A stretch of 64,000 nt of DNA from Sophora flavescens (taxonomy: Eukaryota > Streptophyta > Magnoliopsida > Fabales > Fabaceae): assembly GCA_030762895.1 (NCBI GenBank), contig CM061063.1:98788210-98852209 (forward strand), read 5' to 3'. Numbering within the stretch: position 1 is the stretch's first letter; every line of letters begins with the position of its first letter. Below, in pieces: positions 47,936 to 59,300 of the stretch. Under the pieces are notes generated by a model, which ran no database searches, was not told the DNA's origin, and saw nothing but the letters and a program-made list of their open reading frames with translations. The position numbers and the translations under genes are program-made.

Positions 47936-49341
47936 TGTTGGTGTAAGCCCTAGAGGCCAGTGTATTTCTTTAGACTTACATTTGTATCTTGCTATTATAT
48001 ATATATGATATGAGGCATTCCAGTTTATTGTGTTACTTGTTTAAACATAATAAAGTCCTTAGAATAGAAATTTCAGTTTAATAGAATATCAAGTATATGA
48101 CTTGATCGTGACACGCTATTGAACAATGAAATCCTATTCTTGAATATCCGTAGTCAAGTATTTTATTAATAAGGACAATAATAATACATTGAGACTATTA
48201 TGTGTGCAGACTGATGGCCATATCTCACGGGTCATGGATATGAGATATCGAGTCGCCACATAGGTACACATTAGAGTAATGATGTACTGGATTGACCCAC
48301 CATGAGAACACTACATGGAGCGTTATGTGAGTGTCATAAGTAGTTCTCATAGTGACAATGGTGTATGCAATCCTTCGACCTGAAATCACTACGATTCCTA
48401 CAGGAGGAGTCGTGTGCTTTAATATCGTCAAACGTCATTTGTAATAGGATGATTATAAAGACGGTCATTGGGCATACCACGAGCCGTGCAGAGGGATGTG
48501 AGTGACCTAGATGGAATTTGTCCCTCCTACATTACAGGAGTAATATCTGTGGGGCCCCTGATAGAGTGAGACTGTAAAATGCATGGTCGTGCTGAAATGA
48601 GTCAATATGAGATATTGACCTCATTTGTTGTTAAGTCTACTCGGGTATCAGGGAACATGATATTGAACCATACAAGGGTGACACATTCTATGTCTTGTGT
48701 TCAATATAGATATATGGACAAAGGGATAATAATGCACATGAATATTTGTCACAGAAAGGTTTCGTCAAATCACTGACTTTCTCACTACTTAGGTAGCAGT
48801 GATGTATGTATTGCTAGATACCGCTCACTGTTTGTAATATTAAATGGGATTTAATATTACTACTAACGTTTTGGGAACCTATAGGGTCACACACATAAGA
48901 GCGGATTAAAAGAAGCATTAAAAGGAGAGTTGGACTTTCCTATTGGGCCTAGCGCATAGTACATGGGCTTAGGTCAAATGCTGCTCACTAACTCACTTAA
49001 GGAGGCGCTACTATAAGTAGACCACTTAAGTTGTTGTGCCCACACGGTTTTTTAACCTAGCCGCACATAGAGAGTAAGTGTGAACAGCAAGTCTCGGTTT
49101 TGAAGCTAGCACTGTGAGACGGAGACGCTTCGGGTTCGTGACGTTGGACGTTCACGGAATCTGCTCGTGTGGATACCTTAGAGACATCGTTCGTGCGGCG
49201 TTCGTGATAGACAAATTCTGATCAACAGCCATCGCTTCAAGAGGTAAACCTTCTAATCATGAATCATGACCATTCGCAAGGATCCTTAGATGGGAATTTT
49301 TTCGCTGCGTTTCTTTTTGTTTTATACGCAAATTCCCAACA
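47936..49341. mobile_element. solo LTR, 1.4 kb, inserted in copia 3
   Basis: Ends TGTTGGTGTAAGCC...TTCCCAACA pair as TGTTGG/CCAACA, and a perfect 5-bp duplication ATAGG (47931-47935 and 49342-49346) flanks it. There is no coding sequence, primer site or second LTR inside, so it is best read as a solo LTR left by recombination between two LTRs. The ACGCAAATTCCCAACA end is common in plant copia LTRs. Confidence 0.85.
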
Positions 49342-49489
49342 ATAGGTCCATTAAGAGCAAAAGTTCACCCTTTTCCTTTTGTCCTTATGGTATCCAAGTA
49401 CTTTTAAACCTTGGGATGTATCTATTCGTCAAGTACTTGCAATCACTCTCATATGTACTTTGGCCACATTGAACTCAAGACTTGATGCT

Positions 49490-51800
49490 ACTCAAGTGTG
49501 AGTTGGGTTTCCACCAATGGTGATCATGTAGATATGGGCTTGATTCCCATCCCCAATGACGTTTTTCCACATCATATCACTTGTTAGTCCTTTCGTCAAA
49601 GGATGCAAGATTTCTTTCCGTCTTATAAAGACCTTGGATATCACTCCATTTGCAATTAGTTCCTCGACATAACTATGTCTTAGCCCAATATTCCTGGACT
49701 TTCCATTATAAACCTGGCTATATGCTCTTGATAGTGTTTACTGACTATCCCATTGTATGGATACCGACGCCATTAAAATTCGTATTTCATACAACAAACT
49801 TCTAAGCCATTTAATTTCTTTGTTAAATGTTGCCAATGCTATGAATTATGCAGCCCATGGTGGAACCGGCAATGTCGTCTTATTTCTTGAAACCTCAAGA
49901 AATAACACCCCCAACAAATGTGAAGACCCAACCACTTGTTGAAGCATGGTTTTCTGTATAATTCATCCAATTGACATCCGTGTATCCTTCTAATTATAAA
50001 GGATAACCATTATAGTTTTAACTATAGTTCATTGCCCCCAACAAGTATTTCAATACTCTTGGACAACATGCCGATGGTCTTTTCTTGGATTACTCGTATA
50101 CCTACTTAGTCTCCTATAACATATGCATTGTTTGACTGGGTACATGTCATGGCATACATTAAATATCCAATTACTTTTGAGTATTCAAGTTGTGCTACTA
50201 GACTACCTTTGTTTGGTACTAAAGTAATGATGTGATCATAGGGAGTAGTGATAGGTTGACAATCAAAGTGATTAAATTTCTTTAATACCTTTTCTACATA
50301 GTGAGATTGAGGTAAACCTACATTCTCACCATCTCTTATTATTCTAATTCCTAGAATCACATCAGCTACCCCTTAGCCTTTCATGTCAAAATTTCTAGAT
50401 AAGAACCTCTCAGTTTCTTCAACCTAATCTAGATCAGTATCAAATATTAATATATCATCAACATATAAACAAATCATGACCCCTTTTCCTCCATGGAATT
50501 TACTATAAATACCTTTGTCAGATTTATTTATTTTATATTTAGCTAGCACAACTTGATCAAACTTTTGATCCCATCGCTTAGGATCTTATTCTAGTCCATA
50601 CAATGACTTATTCAATTTACACACTTTCTTTTCCTGACCATTAATCACAAACCCTTTAGGTTGTCTCATATACACCTCTTCATCTATTTCCTCGTTTAGG
50701 AATACCACATCCATTTGATGGATGGCAAACGTATAGATGGATCCAAGTGCCAATAGCACTCTAATTGAGGCAATTCTTGTCACCGGTGCATATGTATTTG
50801 GTCAATGCCCTCTTTTGTGTAATTCCCTTAACAACTAATCTTGCCTTAAACGTATCAATAGTTCCACCTACCTTCATTTTCCTTTTGAAAATTCATTTAC
50901 AACCTATGGGTTTGGAACCGGGTGGAAGGTCTACTAGTTTCCATCTTTTATTCTCCATTATTGAGTCCATTTCCTCTTGTATAGCATTCATCCAGGAAGC
51001 GGGATCTTGAGACTTATTGCCTCTTTAAATGTGTCTGGATCACTTTCTATATTCTAACATATTGGTCTATAACTGTCTATGGACTCTCTTATTCATTCAA
51101 CAAGCTAGGAACATGAAAAACCTTGGTCTATAAGTTTTCTTTTTTCTAGCTCTCTGACTTCTGTTAAGTTCTAAACCCACCAAAGTATCTTTATTAGATA
51201 CATTGCTTTTCGGATCATGTGCATTACTATGAACATTATCCTTGTGACTTGGAATTGAGTTAAACTTATCTTCTTGAAAGATTCTTCCCTAAACTCAATT
51301 ACCGTATTAACAGGATGAGTCACTAGATTCCATAACCATGAATCTATATGCTTTGCTAATTTTATCATAGCCCAGGAACACACATTCAATTCCCCATTCA
51401 CACAATTTATTTCTTCTAGTTCAAGAACTTTTACTATTGGCCTACAACCTCAAACTTTGAAAAATTTGAGAATGGGTTTTCTATTTTCCAGAGCTCATGT
51501 GGGGTTATCTTGTTCCTTCTTTTGGAACCCTATTTACTATATAAAAAGACTTCAACATGATTTCTCCCCAATATCATTTAGTTAGACCAACATAGGATAC
51601 CATGGCTTCTACCATTTCTTCTTATATCCTAATTTTCTTTTCAATTATACCAATTTGTTATAGGGAATAAGATGCAGTTGTTTGATCAACTATTCTAGTA
51701 GACTCAAAGTAATTTGGGTTATAGAATTATCCTACTCTTCTTATAACTCCTAAAGCATTTAATATCTTATAACAACCAACTTTAATTTACCCTCACTATA
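49490..51800 (-). pseudogene. copia 3 pol remnants
   Basis: From right to left: end of integrase (a block matching MVEAMVSYVGLTKWYWGE and IVNRVPKE, about 51500-51630), reverse transcriptase start (LALGSIYTFAIHQMDVVFLN, 50586-50783, with VYMRQPKGF), the later reverse transcriptase (ILGIRIIRDGENVGLPQSHY, 50106-50360, with IGYLMYAMTCTQ) and RNase H C-terminal pieces near 49500-49690 (KSRNIGLRHSYVEELI, LHPLTKGL). Frames are broken many times. Gag is not recognisable between 51800 and 53047. Confidence 0.8.
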
Positions 51801-53047
51801 AAATAACATACATAAGCTTCAAAAATTTTGGGTAATTGATATTAATTCACATTTTAAGTTTGATTTTCCTTATCTATAAGGAGCAAGACATTCATAATAT
51901 AAATAATTAAAGAGAAATATAATATTCAAATTATAACAGGTACATAAATATCATTAACGACCACTTTATAACACATCTTGAAGGTTGTCCTAATGGTCAG
52001 TGCGCTTTCAACAGACTCCAAGGCATCGAGTTCCAGTCCCAACAGATTCCACTTTTCATTTAAATTGGTTTTCTAAAACGGTTATAAAACATTCACAATT
52101 TCAAAAGTCAGATTCGAACCCTACCGCGTGCGAAGAACTCGCGACCTTGAACCACCAGAACGACGCATCATTTGATGCAAATCTGAAACAGCTTATATTA
52201 TTTAAATAAAAATTCAACGCGATCTTTCAAAAAAATATGCAACTTTTCAGTGTCACCTTTGCAGCCTACTGGGTCAACTAGACTCGTTCTGCATACAACC
52301 GGGTGCACATGACTCGTTCATGACCAGCAAACACTTTGCCATTTTCACAACTTGCCAACCCAAAGTTAAACATATTCGTGTCTAAATATGTTCTAGGATA
52401 AATCTAAATGATTTTCATTATAAAAACAAACAAAACAATGATCAAAGCATTCTCAAGTTTCTATAATATTTCTCCACAAACTTCCATGTTTATTTTGTCA
52501 ACTTAAAACAATCCAAAACCATATCTAAAGCATTTAAAATTTCTATAAAACCAAGAAACAATTTCCATTTTATATTCACAAAATCATGCATTCTTATAGA
52601 GCAACTCCATTAATGCTTGCACATGATATAATCATTTATATCTAAAACCTTTCTATCCATATAGAGTAACATACTTGCATGCATAATAAACCAAACATAT
52701 TCATGTTCATCAAAATTCACATACTTGATTTTATTCTAAATCATGCATCTAAGGCTCTAATGCCACATGCCCTTTAGGATTAAACATGCATACATGAATT
52801 TAGAATATCAAGCATATCATAGCCATAGAAAGTAATTGTGTACCTTTCACCATAGTCACAAATAAACATATTTTTGATGAAGCATATGAGTACTCAACTC
52901 TCGTTGTCGTAAAAGATCATTCATCTCTTTCTTCCAACGAACATACATAGTTTCCATCCTCGAACCTCTCCACTTTAACAATGTCAAATGTCATCTCCCT
53001 CCAATGTTGCAACCATTGTTATACAGAACGGAAATCGAACCTAAAGT
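51801..53047. other. 5' internal region of copia 3, no gene recognised
   Basis: Should hold gag, but no conserved piece can be read. The sequence next to the right LTR on the minus strand begins ACTTTAGGTTCGATTTCC, not the usual initiator-methionine primer site. Confidence 0.45.
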
Positions 53048-53617
53048 TGTTAGAAAATGGGGGGTCTGGTCTGCAACAAAGAAGAGAAGAACAAGTGACA
53101 TGCACACCCTCCAAGGCGTGTAAGAACACTAGGCTTTAGGATCGATTCGCCCCACCAATCTCTCCTCGAAGATTGGATGCAACAGGTATAACCGGTGAAT
53201 TCCCTTCAGGATACAATGGAGAACCTTGGTTTGGTTTGCACACCCTAAACCAAGCGTATTGTCAGTGGCATTTTACAGAATAATAGTTTCCTTAATTCTC
53301 TCTGCGTATTAAGGGAAGAAAGGAAGTGATTTGACTTGCAGAAGTTTAGCCAATTTTCAGACATCATTCTGCATGCACAAGTGGTTCTATTTATAGACCA
53401 ACTTATGCCTCTTGGTGAATGAAATAACCTTTCATGTATTTGAAAGAATGTTGCAACCTTTCATGAATATACACTTAATGAATGAACACATTTAATCATG
53501 AAAAAACATACCTATTAGGAAAGATTTGAAAACCATGAAGAGACACACATATTGATGTCCTTCAACCTCTTTCCAACTTGGTGTCTTGAACTTCCATTAT
53601 TTTGAAAATCCTTCCCA
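53048..53617 (-). repeat. right (5') LTR of copia 3
   Basis: Matches 46984-47557 in order, for example GGTCTGCAACAAAGAAGAGA, TTTAGCCAATTTTCAGACAT and TTTCATGTATTTGAAAGAAT, with scattered substitutions and small deletions. Confidence 0.88.
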
Positions 53618-53622
53618 CAAAC

Positions 53623-54292
53623 TAATTGACTCTTTAATCTCTGTTAAATAGAGAGTTCCACATCTCTTTAATTTCCAGCTGTTTCTTTATTTCTCCACAT
53701 CTCATGCATGAGAATTCATTGAGTTAAACACAACGAACTCTTTCACGTGCTGGCCTCATCAAGAATTTGTGGTCCAAAGTACTACTATAGAGTCAGAGAA
53801 CACATGGGCCATTAGCAGCGTCTGCTACAAGTTTTAAAAAGTATTTTCGAAAATATTGGTATGAGAATAAAGTTTTATCATATTTATTACAAGTTTAAAA
53901 AATTTGTTTATAGACATAAAAGATTTTCGAGAATAAAATTAGTGAATGATAGCTACAAATTTAAGAAAACTCTATTCCATGTGTAAAAATGAGAAAACTT
54001 TATTCTCGAGAATCAGATCCCAAAAATGTAATATATTCGGGAATAAAACATTTCAAATACTAAAAAGAATCTTAGTATTTAGTTAGGTTTTGGTATTATG
54101 CATTAAACAGTTCACGTGCATCACTTGGGCGCTAGATTAGTTTATCAAGGAGAGCCGAAGATGTCAAATCATTGTTGGGGCAATATTAAATGTTTATTTA
54201 TTTAAAATTAAATTTACTTTAGAATAAAACTTTTAAAATAAAGTTTGAGGGCTATGGCCCCGCAAGTATAACGTAGAACCACCCCAACTGAT
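53623..54292. other. AT-rich intergenic DNA
   Basis: No gene or repeat recognised between copia 3 and the older LTR that follows. Confidence 0.5.
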
Positions 54293-55410
54293 TGTTATTA
54301 GCGATGGTTTTGCAACAAAAGGAAAGAATAAGAAAAGTATGCAACTCTTTAAGGCATGTGCAAATAAATTAAGCTTTTGTTTCAATTCGTCCCAGGAATG
54401 AATACAATGAAGAACCCTTAACTCGATTTGCATATCCACAATCAAAGCTAACATTAATAATATTTTATAGAATAATAGTTTTTCCATTCTCTATGCAGAT
54501 AAAAGAAGAGGGGAAGTGATTTGGGGATGCAGAAACTCATGCAAATTCATATGAAAATATGCATGGAGAAAGGTTCTATTATAGATAGGGGTGTTCATCA
54601 ACCGATCCAAACCGATTCAAACCGTAAAAATCGAACCGAAAAATCGAAAACCGAACAAACCGAAAACCGAAAAAACCGTAATTTTTTATTGAATTGGATC
54701 GGATTTTGGATCCTATAGTGAAATCCAATCCAATCCAAACCGATCTATTATATACATATACCATTCTTTTTGAAATTATAGTATTATTCATACTTAAACA
54801 TTATTCTTCATACTTTTATATCCCTCATTTTTTTAATATTTTTGTTGGAATGACATATATAAGACTATTTAGAATAAATATTAATGTCTTGAAATTATAT
54901 TTTACTAAAAGTTTTGATGCATAACATATATATAGTTGATTGAGTAATCATGAAAAATAGGAAAACAATTAAGTAAATTTGAAAAATAATTGGCTACAAT
55001 TTATTTGTAGCCGATTCAAGAAAAAAAATATGATAAGTGGGAGTAGATATAGAGAATTAATATAAAAGAACGTGTTAAAAAATATCAATATTTTTTTCTT
55101 CTCAAACTCCCAAATTAAAACAAAAATTATGTTCTACCACTATTAAATAAATAGAAATGACACTTGACGTTAGAAAAAAAATAAAGTATGACAAAAAGCG
55201 AATTATCCAATCCAATCCAAACCGCATTTGATTGGATTGGATCAGATCGGATTTTTTTAAGGAAGAAAACCGATCCAATCCAAACCGCACGATGTTTTTA
55301 TCATTGGATCAGATGACTTTTTAGCTCAAAACCGATCCAATCCAATCCACGAACACCCCTAATTATAGACCTTCCATACCCTTTGGTGAATAGGAGCAAT
55401 AGGGGCTGGA
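54293..55410 (-). repeat. old degraded LTR of the copia 3 family, split by a MITE
   Basis: Landmarks in the same order as the copia 3 LTR: TGTTATTAGCGATGG, TTTTGCAACAAAAGGAAAGA, GAATACAATGAAGAACCC, TTATAGAATAATAGTTTTTC, GGAAGTGATTTGGG and AGGTTCTATTATAGA; after the MITE, CTTTGGTGAATAG. It is far more diverged than the two LTRs of copia 3 and ends in mid-LTR. Edges approximate. Confidence 0.6.
54586..55361. mobile_element. hAT-type MITE inside the old LTR
   Basis: Termini TAGGGGTGTTC...GAACACCCCTA with a perfect 8-bp duplication ATTATAGA (54578-54585 and 55362-55369). The interior is rich in CCGATCCAATCC and its complement on both sides, making long imperfect arms. No coding capacity. The TAGGGGTGTTC terminus is widespread among plant hAT MITEs. 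Confidence 0.88.
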
Positions 55411-56347
55411 ATGGCGTTAATTGGGTTTTCATATGATCAGGGCGTGATATTACCGTAAACGATGTTGTTTTGTTCAGAAAAAAAAAAATCATCCCCTCCC
55501 TGGTTAAAAAAACGACTTTGTTTAACGATGATACTTTTGCTTTCTTAATTAATTTTCACTGTGGAAATCCGTATGGTACAGGTAAAGAAGATAACGCGCC
55601 GCATATGAAAAAACGTTAACTCTAATGGATCCTAGTGAACGTAATACCTGACATGTCTCACTTTTGTAAATGTGAAAAACAACACGGTTAGTTTTTTTAA
55701 AAAAAAATTAATATGTAGGTTTCTGAACTATTTGAAAAGAAATTTAAATATAATTTTATATTTTAAATGTTTGTAATTTGATCTCTCAATACATAATACG
55801 ATTGGGTCCATCATATATTTTTTATTTATGATTTCATTAAGATTCAAAAAGTATAAGTATCTATTTGAATTTTATTAAATAATTCATGAATCATTGATAC
55901 AAATAAATAGATCACTTAACTAAGCCTTGAGTGAAAATATACAATAGATCCAATTACAAATTTTCTATATTTTTAAATCTAATTACAAATTTTTAAAGGA
56001 TATAGGCCTCTATGAAAATTTTCAAAAAAGACCTATAGATTAATTAACTTTTTCTTTTTCTAACTACCGAAATCCTAAAGTGTCCTCAATTTCTTTCTTC
56101 AGGGGCCGGCGTTTCGTCAAAAAGGAAAAAAAGAAAATTTCCAAAGATTAAAAGGTCCTTCAACAGATGGAGTGTCATTTTTAGTTTCTATAGCAAGCAA
56201 GGGATGTCGTTTTAGAAGGGAGACCCTGTCTTCTAAAGAATATACTCTATCGCTTTGAACCGCTCAACACGCTCAGGCATGGCGATGAAAAGAATCAACA
56301 TCGCCATTGCGACCCGTTGTTGTTTGGAGAGCGTTCCCTGAACTATC
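55411..56347. other. intergenic DNA upstream of the EPC1-like gene
   Basis: AT-rich. 55690-56049 resembles a decayed copy of the foldback family seen at 4418-5136 (TAGGTTTCTGAAC on the left, GACCTATAGATTAATTAA on the right). 56210-56347 is presumably 5' leader. No TATA box stands out. Confidence 0.45.
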
Positions 56348-59300
56348 ATGTCCACTCTCATTGCGATTCGCGCCGCCGCCGCCGCCGATGACGGTGGTGA
56401 CGATTTCAATTCTCCGGCGAAGGAGAAAGCCGCCAACCGAAGAGACCGCTCCTCCCTTCTATCCCTTCGCCGAGCCAAACATTTTGTCGGCGCCGCCAAG
56501 ATCAAACTCTTCTTCGCCTTCTGCGCCTTAGCCGTCGTCGTTTTGATAACCTCCAGGCTCAGTTCCTTGATGGGTTGGAACCCTCACCCCTCTTCTTCTG
56601 TTTCTTCTCCCTCAAGGTGAAAAAATGGATTTTTTCTCTCTCAATTTTCTGTTTTTATTTTGGTGGATCCGGATGGTATGAATTATTTAGGGCCGTTTTG
56701 TTTTGTTTTCAATTTTTATTAATAATAGCAAAAATGTCACATTATTTTTATTTTTTTAATTATACAAAAACTAGTAATAAAGCAAACATACACTTTGCAT
56801 TAAATGATGAGATCTGTTATCAAAGGAATCAAAGACATAGATAGAAAAGATGAAAAGGAGAAATGAAGAATTGAATGATTGTATTCATTGATTGTTATTT
56901 GTTAACTTCTGAGTACATAGTGTAGTGTATTTATAGAATGAGTTTAGTCAGTCAGTTGTTACTAACTTTAACTGTCTAACTTATTCCTAACCAATTGGTC
57001 CCTTTACAACCTGCTGCAAACTCAAGGGTACTGCATCACAGACCCTGAGTTTGAGAGTACACTGATGAAAAATTGTCTGAGTGACTGGCTTTGTGAGTAT
57101 ATCAGTTGTCTGCTCATTGGAGGGGATGTGGGAGACTTGGAGTTCCTTTTTCTGAATTTTGTCCCTGACAAAGTATAGTTCTAGTTCAAAGTGTTTTGTC
57201 CCGGAATGGAGGACTGGATTGGCAGCCAAAAGAACAGCACTAAGATTATCGCAGAATACTTTAGGAGGCTGTGAAAGAGGAATGTTTAGTTATGTGAGGA
57301 GAGACCGGAGGGAGTTATAAGGTGGTCAAGATGGTTTGGGGGAGGGACATAGGGTTTGGAGTGATAAGGAGGTCATGGGTTCAACTCCCCCACTAACATA
57401 ACACACTAATTACTAACATTTGGCTATTAAAAAAAATGTGAGGAGAGACTGGAGCCAGGCCAACTCAGTTGTTACTGTAGCCAGACTCATGTATTCAGCT
57501 TCTGTGCTGGAATGTGATACTACATGCTGTTTCTTTGATGACCAGGATATGAGATTGCTGCCCATGTAAACACAGTAACCTGTAGTTGATTTTCTGTCAT
57601 CTGGATCAGATCCCCAATCTGCATCACAGAATGCAGTAACATGCAGAGAGGAGGAAGGGAGAGATATAGTCCATGGCTGCTTGTCCCACTTAGATACCGA
57701 AGAATTCTCTTCACAACTTGCCAGTGAGAATCCTTGGGAGAGTGCATAAATTGGCAGACTTTATTGACTGCATATGCCAAGTCAGGTCTTGTTATTGTAA
57801 CATACTGAAGTCCACTTACAATGGATCAATATAGGCTTGGATTTTCAGTATCAGTGCCACCAGAGGCCGAGAGTTTAAGACCAGTCACTATAGGGATTTT
57901 CATGGGTTTGGCTTGTTCCATATTAGCTTTCTTATGAAGGTCATGAATATACTTGGTTTGAGTTAAGCAGAGACCACCATTCTTTGTTTTGGTGACCTGA
58001 ATGCCGTGGAAGGAGTTTGCCAAGACCTTTTAATGAGAATGTAGCATTGAGAGCATTGATGAGCTCGGTGATGGCTGTGTCAGAATTCCATGTGATGATA
58101 GTATCATCAACATAGACTAGCATGATGGTGGTAGAGGTTGTTGGTGTGATCTTGGTGAATAGAGAGGTATCACATTTTGCTGAGTGAAACCCAATTGAGG
58201 TGAGAAAGCTATGCAACTTTTGGAACCAAGCTCTTGGAGCTTGTTTGAGGCCATAAAGTGCCTTTTTGAGCTTGCACACTAATGAACCATCCTCTTGAAT
58301 GTAACTTGGTGGTTGGGACATGTAAACCTCCTCTTTTAAGTCTCCATTTAGAAAAGCATTATAGATGTCAATTTGTCTAATTGACCAACGATTTGAGAGA
58401 GCCAATGTGAGAACTACTCTGATAGTTGTAGGTTTCACAAATGGGCTAAAAGTCTCAAAGAAGTCAAAGCTCTCTTGTTGATGAAAACCCTTGGCTACAA
58501 GGCGAGCTTTGTGCTTGTTAATACTGCCATCAGGATTCTTTTTGACTCCGAACACCCACTTACAACCTATTGCATCTTTGCCAGGTGGTAGTGGTACAAG
58601 ATCCCAAGTGTTTGTGTGGAGAAGTGCATTGTATTCCTGATCAATGGCAGCTTTCCAGCGAGGTGCTGCTAGAGCACTCTTTTACTGATTTTGGTTCAGT
58701 GCAGAGATCAGTTAAGTCTGTTGTAGCTGTTGCTGAGGCCTAAAGAACTTTTGGTTTGCATGGATGGCTGCATAGGAGCGGCTGCCATTTTCAAGTATCG
58801 CTAGCTCTTGATACCATAAAGGAATCAGAGACAGAGGGAGAAAAGATGAAAAAGAGAAATGAAGAATTGAATGATTGTATTCATTGATTGTTAACTTCTG
58901 AGTACATAGTGTAGTGTATTTACAGAATGAGTTTAGTTAGTCAGTTGTAACTAACTTTAACTGTCTAACTTATTCCTAACCAATTGATCCCTTTACAGTT
59001 ATTCTAGTTGAAGCATAAGGGAAGAAAGAGAAATTTTGATTTGGCCGATTAAAAGATTCTTATGTAAGGATAGATACAATTGTGGAGTACCTAATATAAT
59101 GTAATTATTTTTGGGAAACAAGTATTTTTTTTTACCAATGTGATTCTTTCTTCTGGTAACGTTAGTATCTTACAGTGTTTAAACTGGATCTGTTTATTGC
59201 TGTTGATTTAACTTATTGTATGCATAATTAGGGGCGGCTATACTGTGCTTATAAACACTTGGAAGCAAAATTCTGTTCTCAAACAAGCTATTGCTCATTA

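Larger units (their letters stand above)
46984..53617 (-). mobile_element. Ty1/copia retrotransposon 3 with both LTRs
   Basis: Two LTRs of about 570 bases, clearly related along their whole length, in direct orientation. A perfect 5-bp target duplication CAAAC flanks the element (46979-46983 and 53618-53622). The coding strand is minus. A solo LTR of another family sits inside (47936-49341). The LTR pair is similar but has accumulated substitutions and small indels, so the insertion is not recent. Confidence 0.92.
56821..58997 (-). mobile_element. Ty1/copia retrotransposon 4, internally deleted, in EPC1 intron 1
   Basis: Short LTRs (56821-57008 and 58817-58997, about 185 bases) share GAATTGAATGATTGTATTCA and TTAACTTCTGAGTACATAG. 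A 5-bp duplication GTTAT (56816-56820 and 58998-59002) flanks the element. On the minus strand a primer site TGGTATCAAGAGC (58804-58816) abuts the right LTR. Gag, protease and integrase are gone; only the reverse transcriptase/RNase H part remains. The LTR outer ends are not the standard TG...CA on one side. Confidence 0.85.

Noticed and set aside
57311..57435. Functional tRNA gene
   Set aside because: The A and B boxes are present but there is no cloverleaf that I can fold; the 19-base target duplication and A-rich tail mark a SINE.
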